From: Variovorax sp. 679
GTDB lineage: Bacteria; Pseudomonadota; Gammaproteobacteria; Burkholderiales; Burkholderiaceae_C
Length of the DNA: 64,000 nt
Reading direction: 5' to 3'
Assembly: GCF_003952185.1 (NCBI RefSeq)
Contig: NZ_RXFS01000001.1
Location: forward strand, 682,001 to 746,000
Position numbers and translations under genes: made by a program. The notes under the pieces are model-generated. The model ran no database searches and was not told where the DNA came from. It saw only the letters and a program-made list of their open reading frames with translations. Of this stretch, positions 18,694 to 26,106 are shown in pieces; positions within the stretch are counted from its first letter, which is position 1; the number at the start of each line of letters is the position of its first letter.

Positions 18694-21050
18694 GCCGCCA
18701 CCATGCCGTCGGCTTCGTCCTCCGCCAGCTTCTGGATCGGCAGCTCGTGCGGCACCAGCACCACGGGAATGGACTTGGAGGTCGGCGTACCCGCGTTCTC
18801 GGCCACGGCCGACAGCGGCACCAGCGGGTTGGTCTCGGGGTAGTAGGCCGCGATGTTGCCGCGCGGGATGTCGTAGGCCACGAGCTTGAAGCGGTCGGCG
18901 CGGCGCTCCTGGCCGTCGTTCCACACGGTCTGGATGTCGACCCAGTCGCCGTCCTTCATGCCCAGCGCGCGGATGTCTTCCTTGTTGATGAAGACCACGC
19001 GGCGCTGGCCGAACACGCCGCGGTAGCGGTCGTCCATGCCGTAGATGGTGGTGTTGTACTGGTCGTGCGAACGCGTGGTCAGCAGCGTGAAGACGACGGT
19101 GTCGCCCTTCTTCGCGAAGCGCGCGCGGGCGCGGTGCGACGGGGTGTCCAGCGGCACGGCGTGCGCGAAGAACACGGCCTTCTTCGAGGCGGTGTTCCAC
19201 ACGCGCTCGCTCGCGGTGTTGCGCAGGCGGAAGCCGCCGGGGTGCGCCACGCGCGTATTGAAGTCCTTGAAGTCGTCGAACACGGCTTCGATCTTGTCGC
19301 GGATGCGCGCGTAGTCCTCGATGAGCCACAGCCACGGCGTCTTGCTGCGCGCACCGATGGTGGCGGCGGCAAGCCGTGCCACGATGGCCGGCTCCGACAG
19401 CAAGTGCTCCGACGCGGGCGGATTGATGCCCATCGAGATGTGAACCATGCTCATGGAGTCTTCCACCGTCACGCCCTGCTGGCCGCCGGCCTGCATGTCG
19501 ATCTCGGTACGGCCCAGGCACGGCAGGATGAGCGCCTCGCGCCCGTGGATCACGTGGCTGCGGTTGAGCTTGGTGGTCACGTGCACCGTCAGCTCGCACT
19601 GCCGCAGCGCCTTCCAGGTCTGGTAGGTGTCTGGCGTGGCGGCCGCGAAGTTGCCGCCCAGCGCGAAGAACACCTTGCCCTTGCCGTCGAGCATCGACTG
19701 GATCGCCTCGACGGTGTCGACGCCGTTCTGGCGCGGCGGCTCAAAGCCGAACACCTTCTGCAGGCGGTCGAGCAGCGCGGCAGGCGGCTTTTCCCAGACG
19801 CCCATGGTGCGGTCGCCCTGCACGTTGCTGTGGCCGCGCACCGGGCAGGCGCCCGCGCCTTCGCGGCCCATGTTGCCGCGCATCATGAGCAGGTTGCCGA
19901 TCATCTGGATGGTGGCCACCGAATGCTGGTGCTGCGTGATGCCCATGCCCCAGCAGGCGATGACGCTCTTCGCGCCCAGGTACACGTCGGCCGCGGCGCG
20001 GATCTGTTCCTCGCTCAGGCCCGATTCGCGTGCCAGGATGTCCCACGACTCGGCGCGAAGGTCGGCAGCCAGCACCTCGAAACCGGTGGTGTGCCCGGCG
20101 ATGAATTCATGGTCGAGCACAGACGGCTCGCCGCGCGCCGCGGCCTCGTCCTCGCGCTCGATGACGTGCTTCATCATCCCCTTGATGGCGGAGAAGTCGC
20201 CACCCACGCGCAGCTGGAAGTAGTGCGTGCTGATGGGCGTGGAGCCGAGGGTCGCCATCTCCAGCTTGTCCTGCGGGTCGGCAAAGCGCTCCAGGCCGCG
20301 CTCGCGCAGCGGGTTGAAGCTCACGATGCGCGCGCCGCGCTTCGAAGCCGCACGCAACTCGCCCAGCATGCGCGGATGGTTGGTGCCTGGGTTCTGGCCG
20401 AAGATGAAGATCGCGTCGGCCTTCTCGAAGTCGTCGAGCGTGACCGTGCCTTTTCCCACGCCGATCTGCGGGCGCATGCCGCTGCCGCTGGGCTCGTGGC
20501 ACATGTTCGAGCAGTCGGGAAAATTGTTGGTGCCGTACTCGCGCACGAACAGCTGGTACAGGAAGGCGGCCTCGTTGCTCGCCCGGCCCGAGGTGTAGAA
20601 GATGGCCTGGTTGGGGTCAGGCAGCGCGTTCAGATGCCGGGCGATGCGCGCGAAGGCGTCGTCCCATTCGATCGGCACGTATTTGTCGCTGGCCGCGTCG
20701 TAGGCCATGGGGTGGGTGAGCCGCCCCTGGTCTTCCAGCCAGAAATCGCTTTGCTCGGCCAGTTCGGCCACAGTGTGCTTCGCGAACAGCTCGGGGCCGG
20801 CACGGCGCGCGGTGGCTTCGGCAGCCACGGCCTTGACGCCGTTCTCGCAGAACTCGAAGGTGGAGGCGTGATTGCGGTCAGGCCAGGCGCAGCCGGGGCA
20901 GTCGAATCCGTCGGGCTGGTTGGCCGAGAGCAGCGTCTTCGCGCCCTTGATGGGAATGTCCTGCCGCAGCAGCGCATTCGTCACGCTGCGCAATGCGCCC
21001 CAACCGCCCGCGGGGCCCTTGTAAAACTCGATCTTCTGCTCGCTGCTCAT
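18690..21050 (-). CDS. FdhF/YdeP family molybdopterin oxidoreductase (selenium-free)
   Basis: A 786-residue bis-MGD oxidoreductase of the YdeP branch of the formate dehydrogenase superfamily, cytoplasmic (no signal peptide). CPGC (C51, C54) near the N-terminus is all that remains of a cluster-binding motif. The active-site region reads PDCSNMCHEPSGSGM (C180, C184). NPGTNHPRMLGEL, GMGITQHQHSV and GHSNVQGDRTMG are typical of this family. Formate is the usual suggestion for the substrate, but YdeP-type proteins are poorly characterised. It is first in a unit with the small protein and fdhD; a candidate LysR operator lies 31 bp before the start. Confidence 0.88.
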   Translation of the reverse strand: MSSEQKIEFYKGPAGGWGALRSVTNALLRQDIPIKGAKTLLSANQPDGFDCPGCAWPDRNHASTFEFCENGVKAVAAEATARRAGPELFAKHTVAELAEQSDFWLEDQGRLTHPMAYDAASDKYVPIEWDDAFARIARHLNALPDPNQAIFYTSGRASNEAAFLYQLFVREYGTNNFPDCSNMCHEPSGSGMRPQIGVGKGTVTLDDFEKADAIFIFGQNPGTNHPRMLGELRAASKRGARIVSFNPLRERGLERFADPQDKLEMATLGSTPISTHYFQLRVGGDFSAIKGMMKHVIEREDEAAARGEPSVLDHEFIAGHTTGFEVLAADLRAESWDILARESGLSEEQIRAAADVYLGAKSVIACWGMGITQHQHSVATIQMIGNLLMMRGNMGREGAGACPVRGHSNVQGDRTMGVWEKPPAALLDRLQKVFGFEPPRQNGVDTVEAIQSMLDGKGKVFFALGGNFAAATPDTYQTWKALRQCELTVHVTTKLNRSHVIHGREALILPCLGRTEIDMQAGGQQGVTVEDSMSMVHISMGINPPASEHLLSEPAIVARLAAATIGARSKTPWLWLIEDYARIRDKIEAVFDDFKDFNTRVAHPGGFRLRNTASERVWNTASKKAVFFAHAVPLDTPSHRARARFAKKGDTVVFTLLTTRSHDQYNTTIYGMDDRYRGVFGQRRVVFINKEDIRALGMKDGDWVDIQTVWNDGQERRADRFKLVAYDIPRGNIAAYYPETNPLVPLSAVAENAGTPTSKSIPVVLVPHELPIQKLAEDEADGMVAA

Positions 21051-21081
21051 GCGGGCGAGTGTTCGCCGCAGGGCTGCGGAG

Positions 21082-21114
21082 CGTCAAATTGAATCGGGAC
21101 ATGCGGCGATTCAA
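21082..21114. promoter_or_regulatory. Candidate LysR operator, copy 1 (upstream of FdhF/YdeP gene)
   Basis: A 33-bp sequence that recurs at 28483-28515 in the same orientation with 25 of 33 identical bases. It begins CGTCAAATT and ends GATTCAA. It contains a perfect 8-bp inverted repeat TTGAATCG (21089-21096) and CGATTCAA (21107-21114) around a 10-nt spacer, the dyad form of a LysR-type site. It lies 31 bp upstream of the oxidoreductase ATG. Confidence 0.6.
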
Positions 21115-21141
21115 AAAGGAAATGAACGGGCCGCCGCTTCC

Positions 21142-21456
21142 TCAGTGATAGTCGTCTTCGCGCTGGTGCCTGACGGCGGCCACGACGATCGAGTCGCTTG
21201 CCTCTATTTCGAACAGCGCCACATAGCCGCTGGCGCCGAACGGGATCACAAGCTCGCGGATGAAGGGGCTGTCGCCGGCTTTCCGGCAGGTGAAGGGCGA
21301 AAAGCCGAGGGTCGCCATGCCGTGCTCGATCGCCTCGAGGGCCCGCGCGGCCAGTTCGAGATCGCCGCCTCTGGCAAGCTCCCGTTCCAGGACGAAGTCG
21401 TACAGCCGCTCCAGGTCTTCGGCCGCCTGGCGCGTGAACCGGACCGAGTAGCTCAC
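21142..21456 (-). CDS. ParE/RelE-superfamily toxin
   Basis: A 104-residue protein with ParE-family signatures: YSVRFTRQAAEDLERLYDFV at the N-terminus, FTCRKAGDSPFIRELVIPFG in the centre and a C-terminal VVAAVRHQREDDY strand. ParE toxins inhibit gyrase and RelE toxins cleave mRNA; the activity cannot be told from sequence here. It overlaps the upstream antitoxin gene by 4 nt, the usual type II layout. Confidence 0.88.
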   Translation of the reverse strand: MSYSVRFTRQAAEDLERLYDFVLERELARGGDLELAARALEAIEHGMATLGFSPFTCRKAGDSPFIRELVIPFGASGYVALFEIEASDSIVVAAVRHQREDDYH

Positions 21457-21737
21457 CGGCGGGCTGCGCCTTGCTGCTTCTTCGCTGCCGATTCGAGCTT
21501 GGTCCTGAGACGCTGCATCATCTCGCCCGCCTCGACGTATTCACCACTGCGGCGCGCGCTGGCCAACGACTTCATGCCGCGGGTGACGAACTCGGCCTGG
21601 CTCTTTCGCTGCAGGACGCAGGCGCGGACGGCCGCTTCGACGAACTGGGAGAGGGTCTCGCCTTCGCCGAGCACCCGTTCGACCTCGTCCCGGAATTCGG
21701 GCTCGACACGCACGGAGGGAATGGTGGCGGTTTTCAT
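21453..21737 (-). CDS. Antitoxin of the ParE-type toxin
   Basis: A 94-residue protein beginning MKTATIPSVRVEPEFRDEVE, a short beta strand plus helices typical of ribbon-helix-helix antitoxins of the YlcI/YnfO type, with a charged C-terminal tail for toxin binding. The ATG at 21737 is preferred over the TTG six bases upstream. It is first in the toxin-antitoxin operon, downstream of modC on the same strand. Confidence 0.8.
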   Translation of the reverse strand: MKTATIPSVRVEPEFRDEVERVLGEGETLSQFVEAAVRACVLQRKSQAEFVTRGMKSLASARRSGEYVEAGEMMQRLRTKLESAAKKQQGAARR

Positions 21738-21748
21738 CGCCAAAGTGT

Positions 21749-21762
21749 ATCGCTTATGCGAT
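21749..21762. promoter_or_regulatory. Possible antitoxin autoregulatory operator
   Basis: The inverted repeat ATCGC-TTAT-GCGAT lies 12 bp before the antitoxin start and 9 bp past the modC stop. Antitoxins of this kind usually bind a short palindrome over their own promoter. The link is inference from position. Confidence 0.35.
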
Positions 21763-21770
21763 GCAAGGCG

Positions 21771-22559
21771 TCAGTTGCGCACATCCTGCATCAGCAGTCC
21801 CCGCAACTTGCGCCTCAACGGCGTGTCTTCCGCGTGCTGCACGCCCGCGATGTCGCGCAGCGCGAAGTCTCGGCTTTCTGCGTTGTGCAGGTCGATCTCG
21901 CGCACTACCTGCCCATCCTTGTAGACGAAGGCCACGTCGGCCAGCGCGAGCACGTCCTCGATGTCGTGCGTGATCATCAGCACCGGAATGCCCCATTGCC
22001 TGCGCACCTGGGCGAGTTCGTTGCGCAGTTCGGCGCGCAGCATGGGGTTGAGCGCGGCGAAGGGTTCGTCGAGCAGCAGCACCTGCGGCTCGCAGGCCAG
22101 GGCCCGCGCGAGCGCCACGCGCTGCCGCTGGCCGCCTGAAAGGTTCTGCGGGCGGCTGTCGGCCAGCGCGGCGAGGCCAAAGCTCTCCAGCAGGGCCTGC
22201 ACGCGCTCGGCGTCCTTCGCAACGGGCTTGCGGCGATGCCATGCGGTCAACCCGAAGGCCACGTTCTCGCGCACGCTCAGGTGCGGGAACAGCGCGTAGT
22301 CCTGGAAGAGATAGCCGATGCGCCGCGCCGGCGCGGGCACGTCGATGCCCTGGGCCGAGTCGTACAGCGTGCGGCCGTCGAGCCGCACGTGACCCGCCGA
22401 GGGATGCAGCAGGCCGGCAATGGCCTGCAGGGTGAGCGACTTGCCCGCGCCCGACGGACCATAGAGCGCGGCAAAGGGTACGTCCGTCGCGAAACGCACC
22501 GCGAGATCGAAGCGCCGGCGGCCGTCGGCCACCGTGAGCTTCAGATCGACATCGATCAT
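21771..22559 (-). CDS. modC: Molybdate ABC transporter ATPase
   Basis: ATPase of the high-affinity molybdate importer, 262 residues. Walker A GPSGAGKS (34-41), signature LSGGQRQRVALARAL and Walker B LLLDEPFAALNP are complete. It is shorter than E. coli ModC (352) and lacks the C-terminal TOBE molybdate-binding domain. Its ATG overlaps the modA stop (22556-22559). It supplies molybdenum to the two molybdopterin enzymes nearby. Confidence 0.92.
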   Translation of the reverse strand: MIDVDLKLTVADGRRRFDLAVRFATDVPFAALYGPSGAGKSLTLQAIAGLLHPSAGHVRLDGRTLYDSAQGIDVPAPARRIGYLFQDYALFPHLSVRENVAFGLTAWHRRKPVAKDAERVQALLESFGLAALADSRPQNLSGGQRQRVALARALACEPQVLLLDEPFAALNPMLRAELRNELAQVRRQWGIPVLMITHDIEDVLALADVAFVYKDGQVVREIDLHNAESRDFALRDIAGVQHAEDTPLRRKLRGLLMQDVRN

Positions 22560-23305
22560 GGCTTGCCGAATCCGTAGCGCGTGAGCACTTCCTGCGCGGC
22601 GGGCGTCGAGAGGAAGGCGATGAAGTCGCCGGCCAGCGCCTTCTGCTTGCTCTCGGCGACCACGGCGATCGGATAGGTCACGGGCGTGTGGCCGGTGGGC
22701 GTGAAGGCGATCTTCACCTTGTCGCCGGCCACGGCGGCGTCGGTGCGGTAGACGAAGCCGGCCTCGGCCTCGCCGCGGCTCACGTAGTCGAGCACCTGGC
22801 GCACGCTGTCGGCCTGCACGAACTTGGGCTCGAGCGCGGTCCAGAGGTTGGCGTTGTCCAGCACCTGCTTGGTGTAGCGGCCGACCGGCACGGTCGCGAC
22901 CTTGCCGACGGCGATCTTCTTGACGCCCGCGCCGCCCAGGTCCTGCAGCGACTTCAGGCCCACGCCTTCCTTGGCCGGCTCGATGAGCACAAGGCTGTTG
23001 GTGACGAAGTCCTTGCGCGTGGCGGCATCGATGGCCTTCTGCTCGACGCCGCGGTTCATCGTCTCCTGGTCGGCGCTGGCGAATACGTCCACCGGAGCGC
23101 CCTGGGCGATCTGCTGCAGCAGCACGCCCGAGGCGGCGAAGTTGAAGCGCACCGAAGCGCCCGCCTTGGCGGCCTCGAACTTGGGACCGATCTCCTTGAA
23201 CGCGTCGGTCAGGCTGGCGGCGGCGGACACGGTGATCTGCTGGGCCGCGGCGCCCAGCGGCAGTGCGAGCGCGACGACGAGGGACAAGAGACGGAATGGA
23301 CGCAT
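22556..23305 (-). CDS. modA: Molybdate-binding periplasmic protein
   Basis: Periplasmic molybdate binder of 249 residues. The signal peptide MRPFRLLSLVVALALPLGAAA precedes QQITVSAAASLTDAFKEIGP, the classic ModA start whose Ser residues hydrogen-bond molybdate. It lies between modB (upstream, separated by 155 bp containing repeat copy B) and modC (overlapping). This order, B-A-C, differs from the common A-B-C. Confidence 0.94.
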   Translation of the reverse strand: MRPFRLLSLVVALALPLGAAAQQITVSAAASLTDAFKEIGPKFEAAKAGASVRFNFAASGVLLQQIAQGAPVDVFASADQETMNRGVEQKAIDAATRKDFVTNSLVLIEPAKEGVGLKSLQDLGGAGVKKIAVGKVATVPVGRYTKQVLDNANLWTALEPKFVQADSVRQVLDYVSRGEAEAGFVYRTDAAVAGDKVKIAFTPTGHTPVTYPIAVVAESKQKALAGDFIAFLSTPAAQEVLTRYGFGKP

Positions 23306-23369
23306 GATGATCTCCGGAAAGTAATAGAGAGCTGAGAACTAAAGAGAAACTACGTCCCCTTCGGGGAAC

Positions 23370-23455
23370 ACCGCGGAACCGGCTTTGCCGGGCTGCTGGT
23401 GTTGCCCCCTGCAAGGGGGTTGGCGTAGCGACACGAAGTACGCGAAGACTGGGGG
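23370..23455 (-). repeat. Dispersed double-hairpin repeat, copy B
   Basis: Reverse-strand counterpart of 7139-7223. Read on the minus strand it starts CCCCCAGTCTTCGCG and ends CCGGTTCCGCGGT. The palindromic halves (CCCCCTTGCAGGGGG and CCGGCAAAGCCGG) are preserved. It starts 6 nt behind the modB stop, between modB and modA, the same placement that copy A has behind fdoI. Confidence 0.8.
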
Positions 23456-23460
23456 TGTGC

Positions 23461-24144
23461 TCATTTCAGCGAGAAGAAGCGGTTCGACACCACCAGCACG
23501 GCGATCGACAGCAGCGAGGTCACGATGACCAGCAACAGCGCGAGGTCGTCGTGCCCCGCCTGCACGGCGTCGTAGATGGCCATGGACAGCGTCTGGGTCT
23601 GCTTGGGGATGGAGCCGGCCACCATCAGCGACGCGCCGAACTCGCCCATGGCGCGCGCGAACGCGAGCAGCGTGCCGGCCAGGATGCCGGGCCAGGCCAG
23701 CGGCAGCGTGACGCGCAGGAAAACCGAGAACGGCGACTGCCGCAGCGTGCTGGCCGCGGCTTCGAGCGAACGGTCGACGCCCGAGAACGCCGCGCTGGCC
23801 GACTTGAGCACCAGCGGCAGCGCCACCACGGCCGAAGCCACCACCGCGCCGTGCCAGCTGAAGATGATGGTGTAGTCGAGGTGCTCGCGCAGCCACGCGC
23901 CCAACGGGCTGCGGCGCCCGGCCGCCACGAGGATCGCGTAGCCGATCACCGTGGGCGGCAGCACCAGCGGCAGCATGAACGCGGCTTCGAGCACCGTGCT
24001 GCCGAAGAACTTCTTGCGCGCGAACACCCAGCCCAGCGCCACGCCGACGATCAGCGCCAGCACGGTCGCCACGGCGGCGACCTTGAGCGACAGCACCAGC
24101 GGGAACCAGTCGGTCGAAGCGATCAGTGAATTCGTCGTGTTCAT
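23461..24144 (-). CDS. modB: Molybdate ABC transporter permease
   Basis: Inner-membrane permease of the molybdate importer, 227 residues (E. coli 229), with about five to six membrane segments. The EAA coupling loop reads EAAASTLRQSPFSVFLRVTLPLAWPG and the ending is VVSNRFFSLK. It is the first gene of the unit modB-modA-modC and follows a ModE-like operator 68 bp upstream. Confidence 0.94.
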   Translation of the reverse strand: MNTTNSLIASTDWFPLVLSLKVAAVATVLALIVGVALGWVFARKKFFGSTVLEAAFMLPLVLPPTVIGYAILVAAGRRSPLGAWLREHLDYTIIFSWHGAVVASAVVALPLVLKSASAAFSGVDRSLEAAASTLRQSPFSVFLRVTLPLAWPGILAGTLLAFARAMGEFGASLMVAGSIPKQTQTLSMAIYDAVQAGHDDLALLLVIVTSLLSIAVLVVSNRFFSLK

Positions 24145-24211
24145 GAAAATACGGCGAGATTGTTACACGATGAGCCCTAAGGTTCTCACGGGGGTGCGCA
24201 AACCAATGAGT

Positions 24212-24235
24212 CTTCATATACTGAGGAATACAGCG
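24212..24235. promoter_or_regulatory. Candidate ModE operator between modB and divergent gene
   Basis: On the minus strand the site reads CGCTGTAT, 7 nt, TATATGAAG. The E. coli modA operator is, from memory, CGTTATAT, 7 nt, TACATAACG; 12 of 17 arm bases agree and the TAT...TAYAT core is kept with the right spacing. It lies 68 bp before modB and 15 bp before the divergent gene at 24250, so ModE plus molybdate could repress both. Confidence 0.55.
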
Positions 24236-24249
24236 TAGGAGACATCCCC

Positions 24250-24507
24250 ATGCACCCTTCCGCCCACGACACCGTTGTCCGCTCGATTTCCGGCCAGCCG
24301 GAGCTTCGCCAGCACGTGACGCAGGTACAGGAATGGCGCATCGAGCGAACCATGGATGCCGACGGCTTCGTGCTGTCCATCACCGGCTCCGACGGCGCGA
24401 GCCAGTCGTTCTTCGTGGCGACGGCCGACGCGGACGACATCGGCGAGGTGCTGCGCCGCCAGGCGGTGTGGGCCGACCGGCCACAGGGAACAATGAAGGA
24501 GCAATGA
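24250..24507 (+). CDS. Hypothetical protein divergent from modB
   Basis: An 85-residue soluble protein (starts MHPSAHDTVVRSISGQPELR), preceded by RBS TAGGAGA. The centre (EWRIERTMDADGFVLSITG then SQSFFVATADADDIGEVLRR) suggests a small alpha/beta domain. The stop overlaps the next ATG (24504-24507), so it is coupled to the nitroreductase-like gene. The start is only 15 bp from the candidate ModE operator. Function unknown. Confidence 0.7.
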   Translation: MHPSAHDTVVRSISGQPELRQHVTQVQEWRIERTMDADGFVLSITGSDGASQSFFVATADADDIGEVLRRQAVWADRPQGTMKEQ

Positions 24508-25175
24508 CGCGCATGTGGCGCCACATGACAGGTGCGGAGCGGATTCTTGAAGTCCTGCTGACGCGGCGTTCGGTGTCGCCCCGGCGCCTGGAACATCCCG
24601 GCCCGAATCCCGACGAGCTCGACGCGATCATCCAGGCCGGGCTGCGCGCGCCCGACCACGGCGGCCTGCATCCGTGGCGCGTGATCGAGTTTCGCCCGCA
24701 GAACCGCGAGGCGCTGGCCTGGTGCTTCGAACAGGAGAAGCTGCGGCGCGATCCGCTCGCCAGCCCCACCGACCTGAGACGCGCGCGCGAACATGCCACG
24801 CGACCGCCGCTGCTGCTGGGCTTCGTGGTGTCGCCGCGCGAACGCAGCAAGATCCCGGCGCGCGAGCAATGGCTGGGCGCGGGCGCCGCGCTGGGCAACC
24901 TGCTGAGCGCCGCGCACCAGCTGGGCTACGGCGCGATCGTGCTGAGCGGCGAACGCTGCTTCGACGAAACGCTGGCGCGGCAGGTGGGCGTGCTGCCGGG
25001 CGAATACCTGGCGGGCTTCATCAGCGTGGGCAGCATCCGGGAAGCGCCGCCGCAGGCGCGCGAGGTGCTGTCGCAGAGCGTGTGGTCATGCTGGCAGGGC
25101 TGGCAGGATCCGCGGGACGACAACGCCCCGCCCGATCAACCCATCCTGCCGTCGGAGCGGGTGCGCGGCAGCTGA
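24504..25175 (+). CDS. Nitroreductase family protein
   Basis: FMN-dependent NAD(P)H nitroreductase-like protein of 223 residues, of the short YdjA type. Visible motifs are RRSVSPRRL near residue 21 (FMN contact), the proline-rich turn APDHGGLHPWRVIEF, and WLGAGAALGNLLSAAHQLGYGA, the helix that packs on the flavin. Translationally coupled to the hypothetical gene upstream. The physiological substrate is unknown. It overlaps the convergent TrmO-like gene by 40 bp. Confidence 0.86.
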   Translation: MTRMWRHMTGAERILEVLLTRRSVSPRRLEHPGPNPDELDAIIQAGLRAPDHGGLHPWRVIEFRPQNREALAWCFEQEKLRRDPLASPTDLRRAREHATRPPLLLGFVVSPRERSKIPAREQWLGAGAALGNLLSAAHQLGYGAIVLSGERCFDETLARQVGVLPGEYLAGFISVGSIREAPPQAREVLSQSVWSCWQGWQDPRDDNAPPDQPILPSERVRGS

Positions 25176-25639
25176 TCGAGCCTGTCGCCGAACCAGCCGA
25201 CGCGGCCGGTCTCGCGCACGTCGAACTTCGGCACGTAGGGCTTGATGTCGAGCACGGGCGTGCCATCCATCATGTCGTTGCCGCTGAAGTGCAGCGTCGT
25301 GCCTTCCACCGAGACGAGCCGCACGATCGAGAGGCCCAGCCGGTTCGGCCGAGCGGGCGCGCGCGTGGCGAAGACGCCGTGCGACGCGTTGCCCTGCTCC
25401 AGGAACGGCACCACCTCCAGCCGCTCGTGCGCGCACTGGTGCAGGTGGGTGACGAGGATCAGGTAGTCGAAGCCTTCGATGTCGCGCAGGCCCGGCGCGA
25501 ACTCGGCGAACACCTCGACGCGTCCCATTTCATCGGGCGCGCCGGCGGTCTGGATCGGCATGCCGGTAACCTCTGCGAAGCGGCTGCGCACCAGGCCGAC
25601 CGGGCGGCAGACGACATCGGCAACGGCTTCGGAACTCAT
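25136..25639 (-). CDS. trmO: TrmO/TsaA-like protein, single-domain, coupled to modE
   Basis: A 167-residue protein consisting of the TsaA beta-barrel domain: CRPVGLVRSRFAEVTGMPIQ, EGFDYLILVTHLHQC, FATRAPARPNRLGLSIVRL and LDIKPYVPKFD are family landmarks. In E. coli TrmO (235 residues) this domain with a C-terminal extension methylates N6-threonylcarbamoyl-A37 of tRNA(Thr). Here only the barrel is present. The gene is translationally coupled to modE by an ATGA overlap, which hints at a molybdenum-related role for this copy. Confidence 0.75.
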   Translation of the reverse strand: MSSEAVADVVCRPVGLVRSRFAEVTGMPIQTAGAPDEMGRVEVFAEFAPGLRDIEGFDYLILVTHLHQCAHERLEVVPFLEQGNASHGVFATRAPARPNRLGLSIVRLVSVEGTTLHFSGNDMMDGTPVLDIKPYVPKFDVRETGRVGWFGDRLDQLPRTRSDGRMG

Positions 25640-25983
25640 GGCGCCAACAGCCGTGTCAGCGCGCGAATGTCGGCCGCGGCTGCAAGGCGCGCGGCGTTCT
25701 CGATGGCTCTGTAGTGCTTGACGATCTCCTCGCCCACCGGCGTGAGCGCCGTGCCGCCGCCGCGCGAGCCGCCGGCGGCGGTGTTCACGGCGGGCGAAGC
25801 CAGCGACTGGTTCATCTCGTCGATCAGCATCCAGGCCCGCCGGTACGACATGCCCAGCAGCCGGGCGGCCGCCGAGATCGAGCCGGTCTCGGCCACGGCT
25901 TCGAGCACGGCGATCTTGCCGGGGCCGATGGCGATGGCGTCGTCCCGGTAGACGCGCAGACGGAACTGGACTTTGGATTTCAT
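25636..25983 (-). CDS. modE: ModE-type molybdate-responsive regulator, DNA-binding domain only
   Basis: A 115-residue LysR-like winged helix-turn-helix of the ModE N-terminal type: FRLRVYRDDAIAIGPGKIAVLEAV then TGSISAAARLLGMSYRRAWM, and GGGTALTPVGEEIVKHY. Full ModE (262 residues in E. coli) also has two molybdate-binding Mop domains, which are absent. This is the short form, which must sense molybdenum another way or rely on a partner. The start at 25983 matches the family. The stop overlaps the TrmO-like gene; the divergent lipoprotein starts at 26107. Confidence 0.88.
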   Translation of the reverse strand: MKSKVQFRLRVYRDDAIAIGPGKIAVLEAVAETGSISAAARLLGMSYRRAWMLIDEMNQSLASPAVNTAAGGSRGGGTALTPVGEEIVKHYRAIENAARLAAAADIRALTRLLAP

Positions 25984-26106
25984 GTGGGCGCCAAGCGTAA
26001 ACCAATGCGGGCCGCCATTGTCCGCCCGCCGTGGGCCGCCGGGGCCGTTCGTCGTCATGCAAGAATGAATACGACGCACCCGCCCCGGGGGAAACGAGGA
26101 GTTCCA

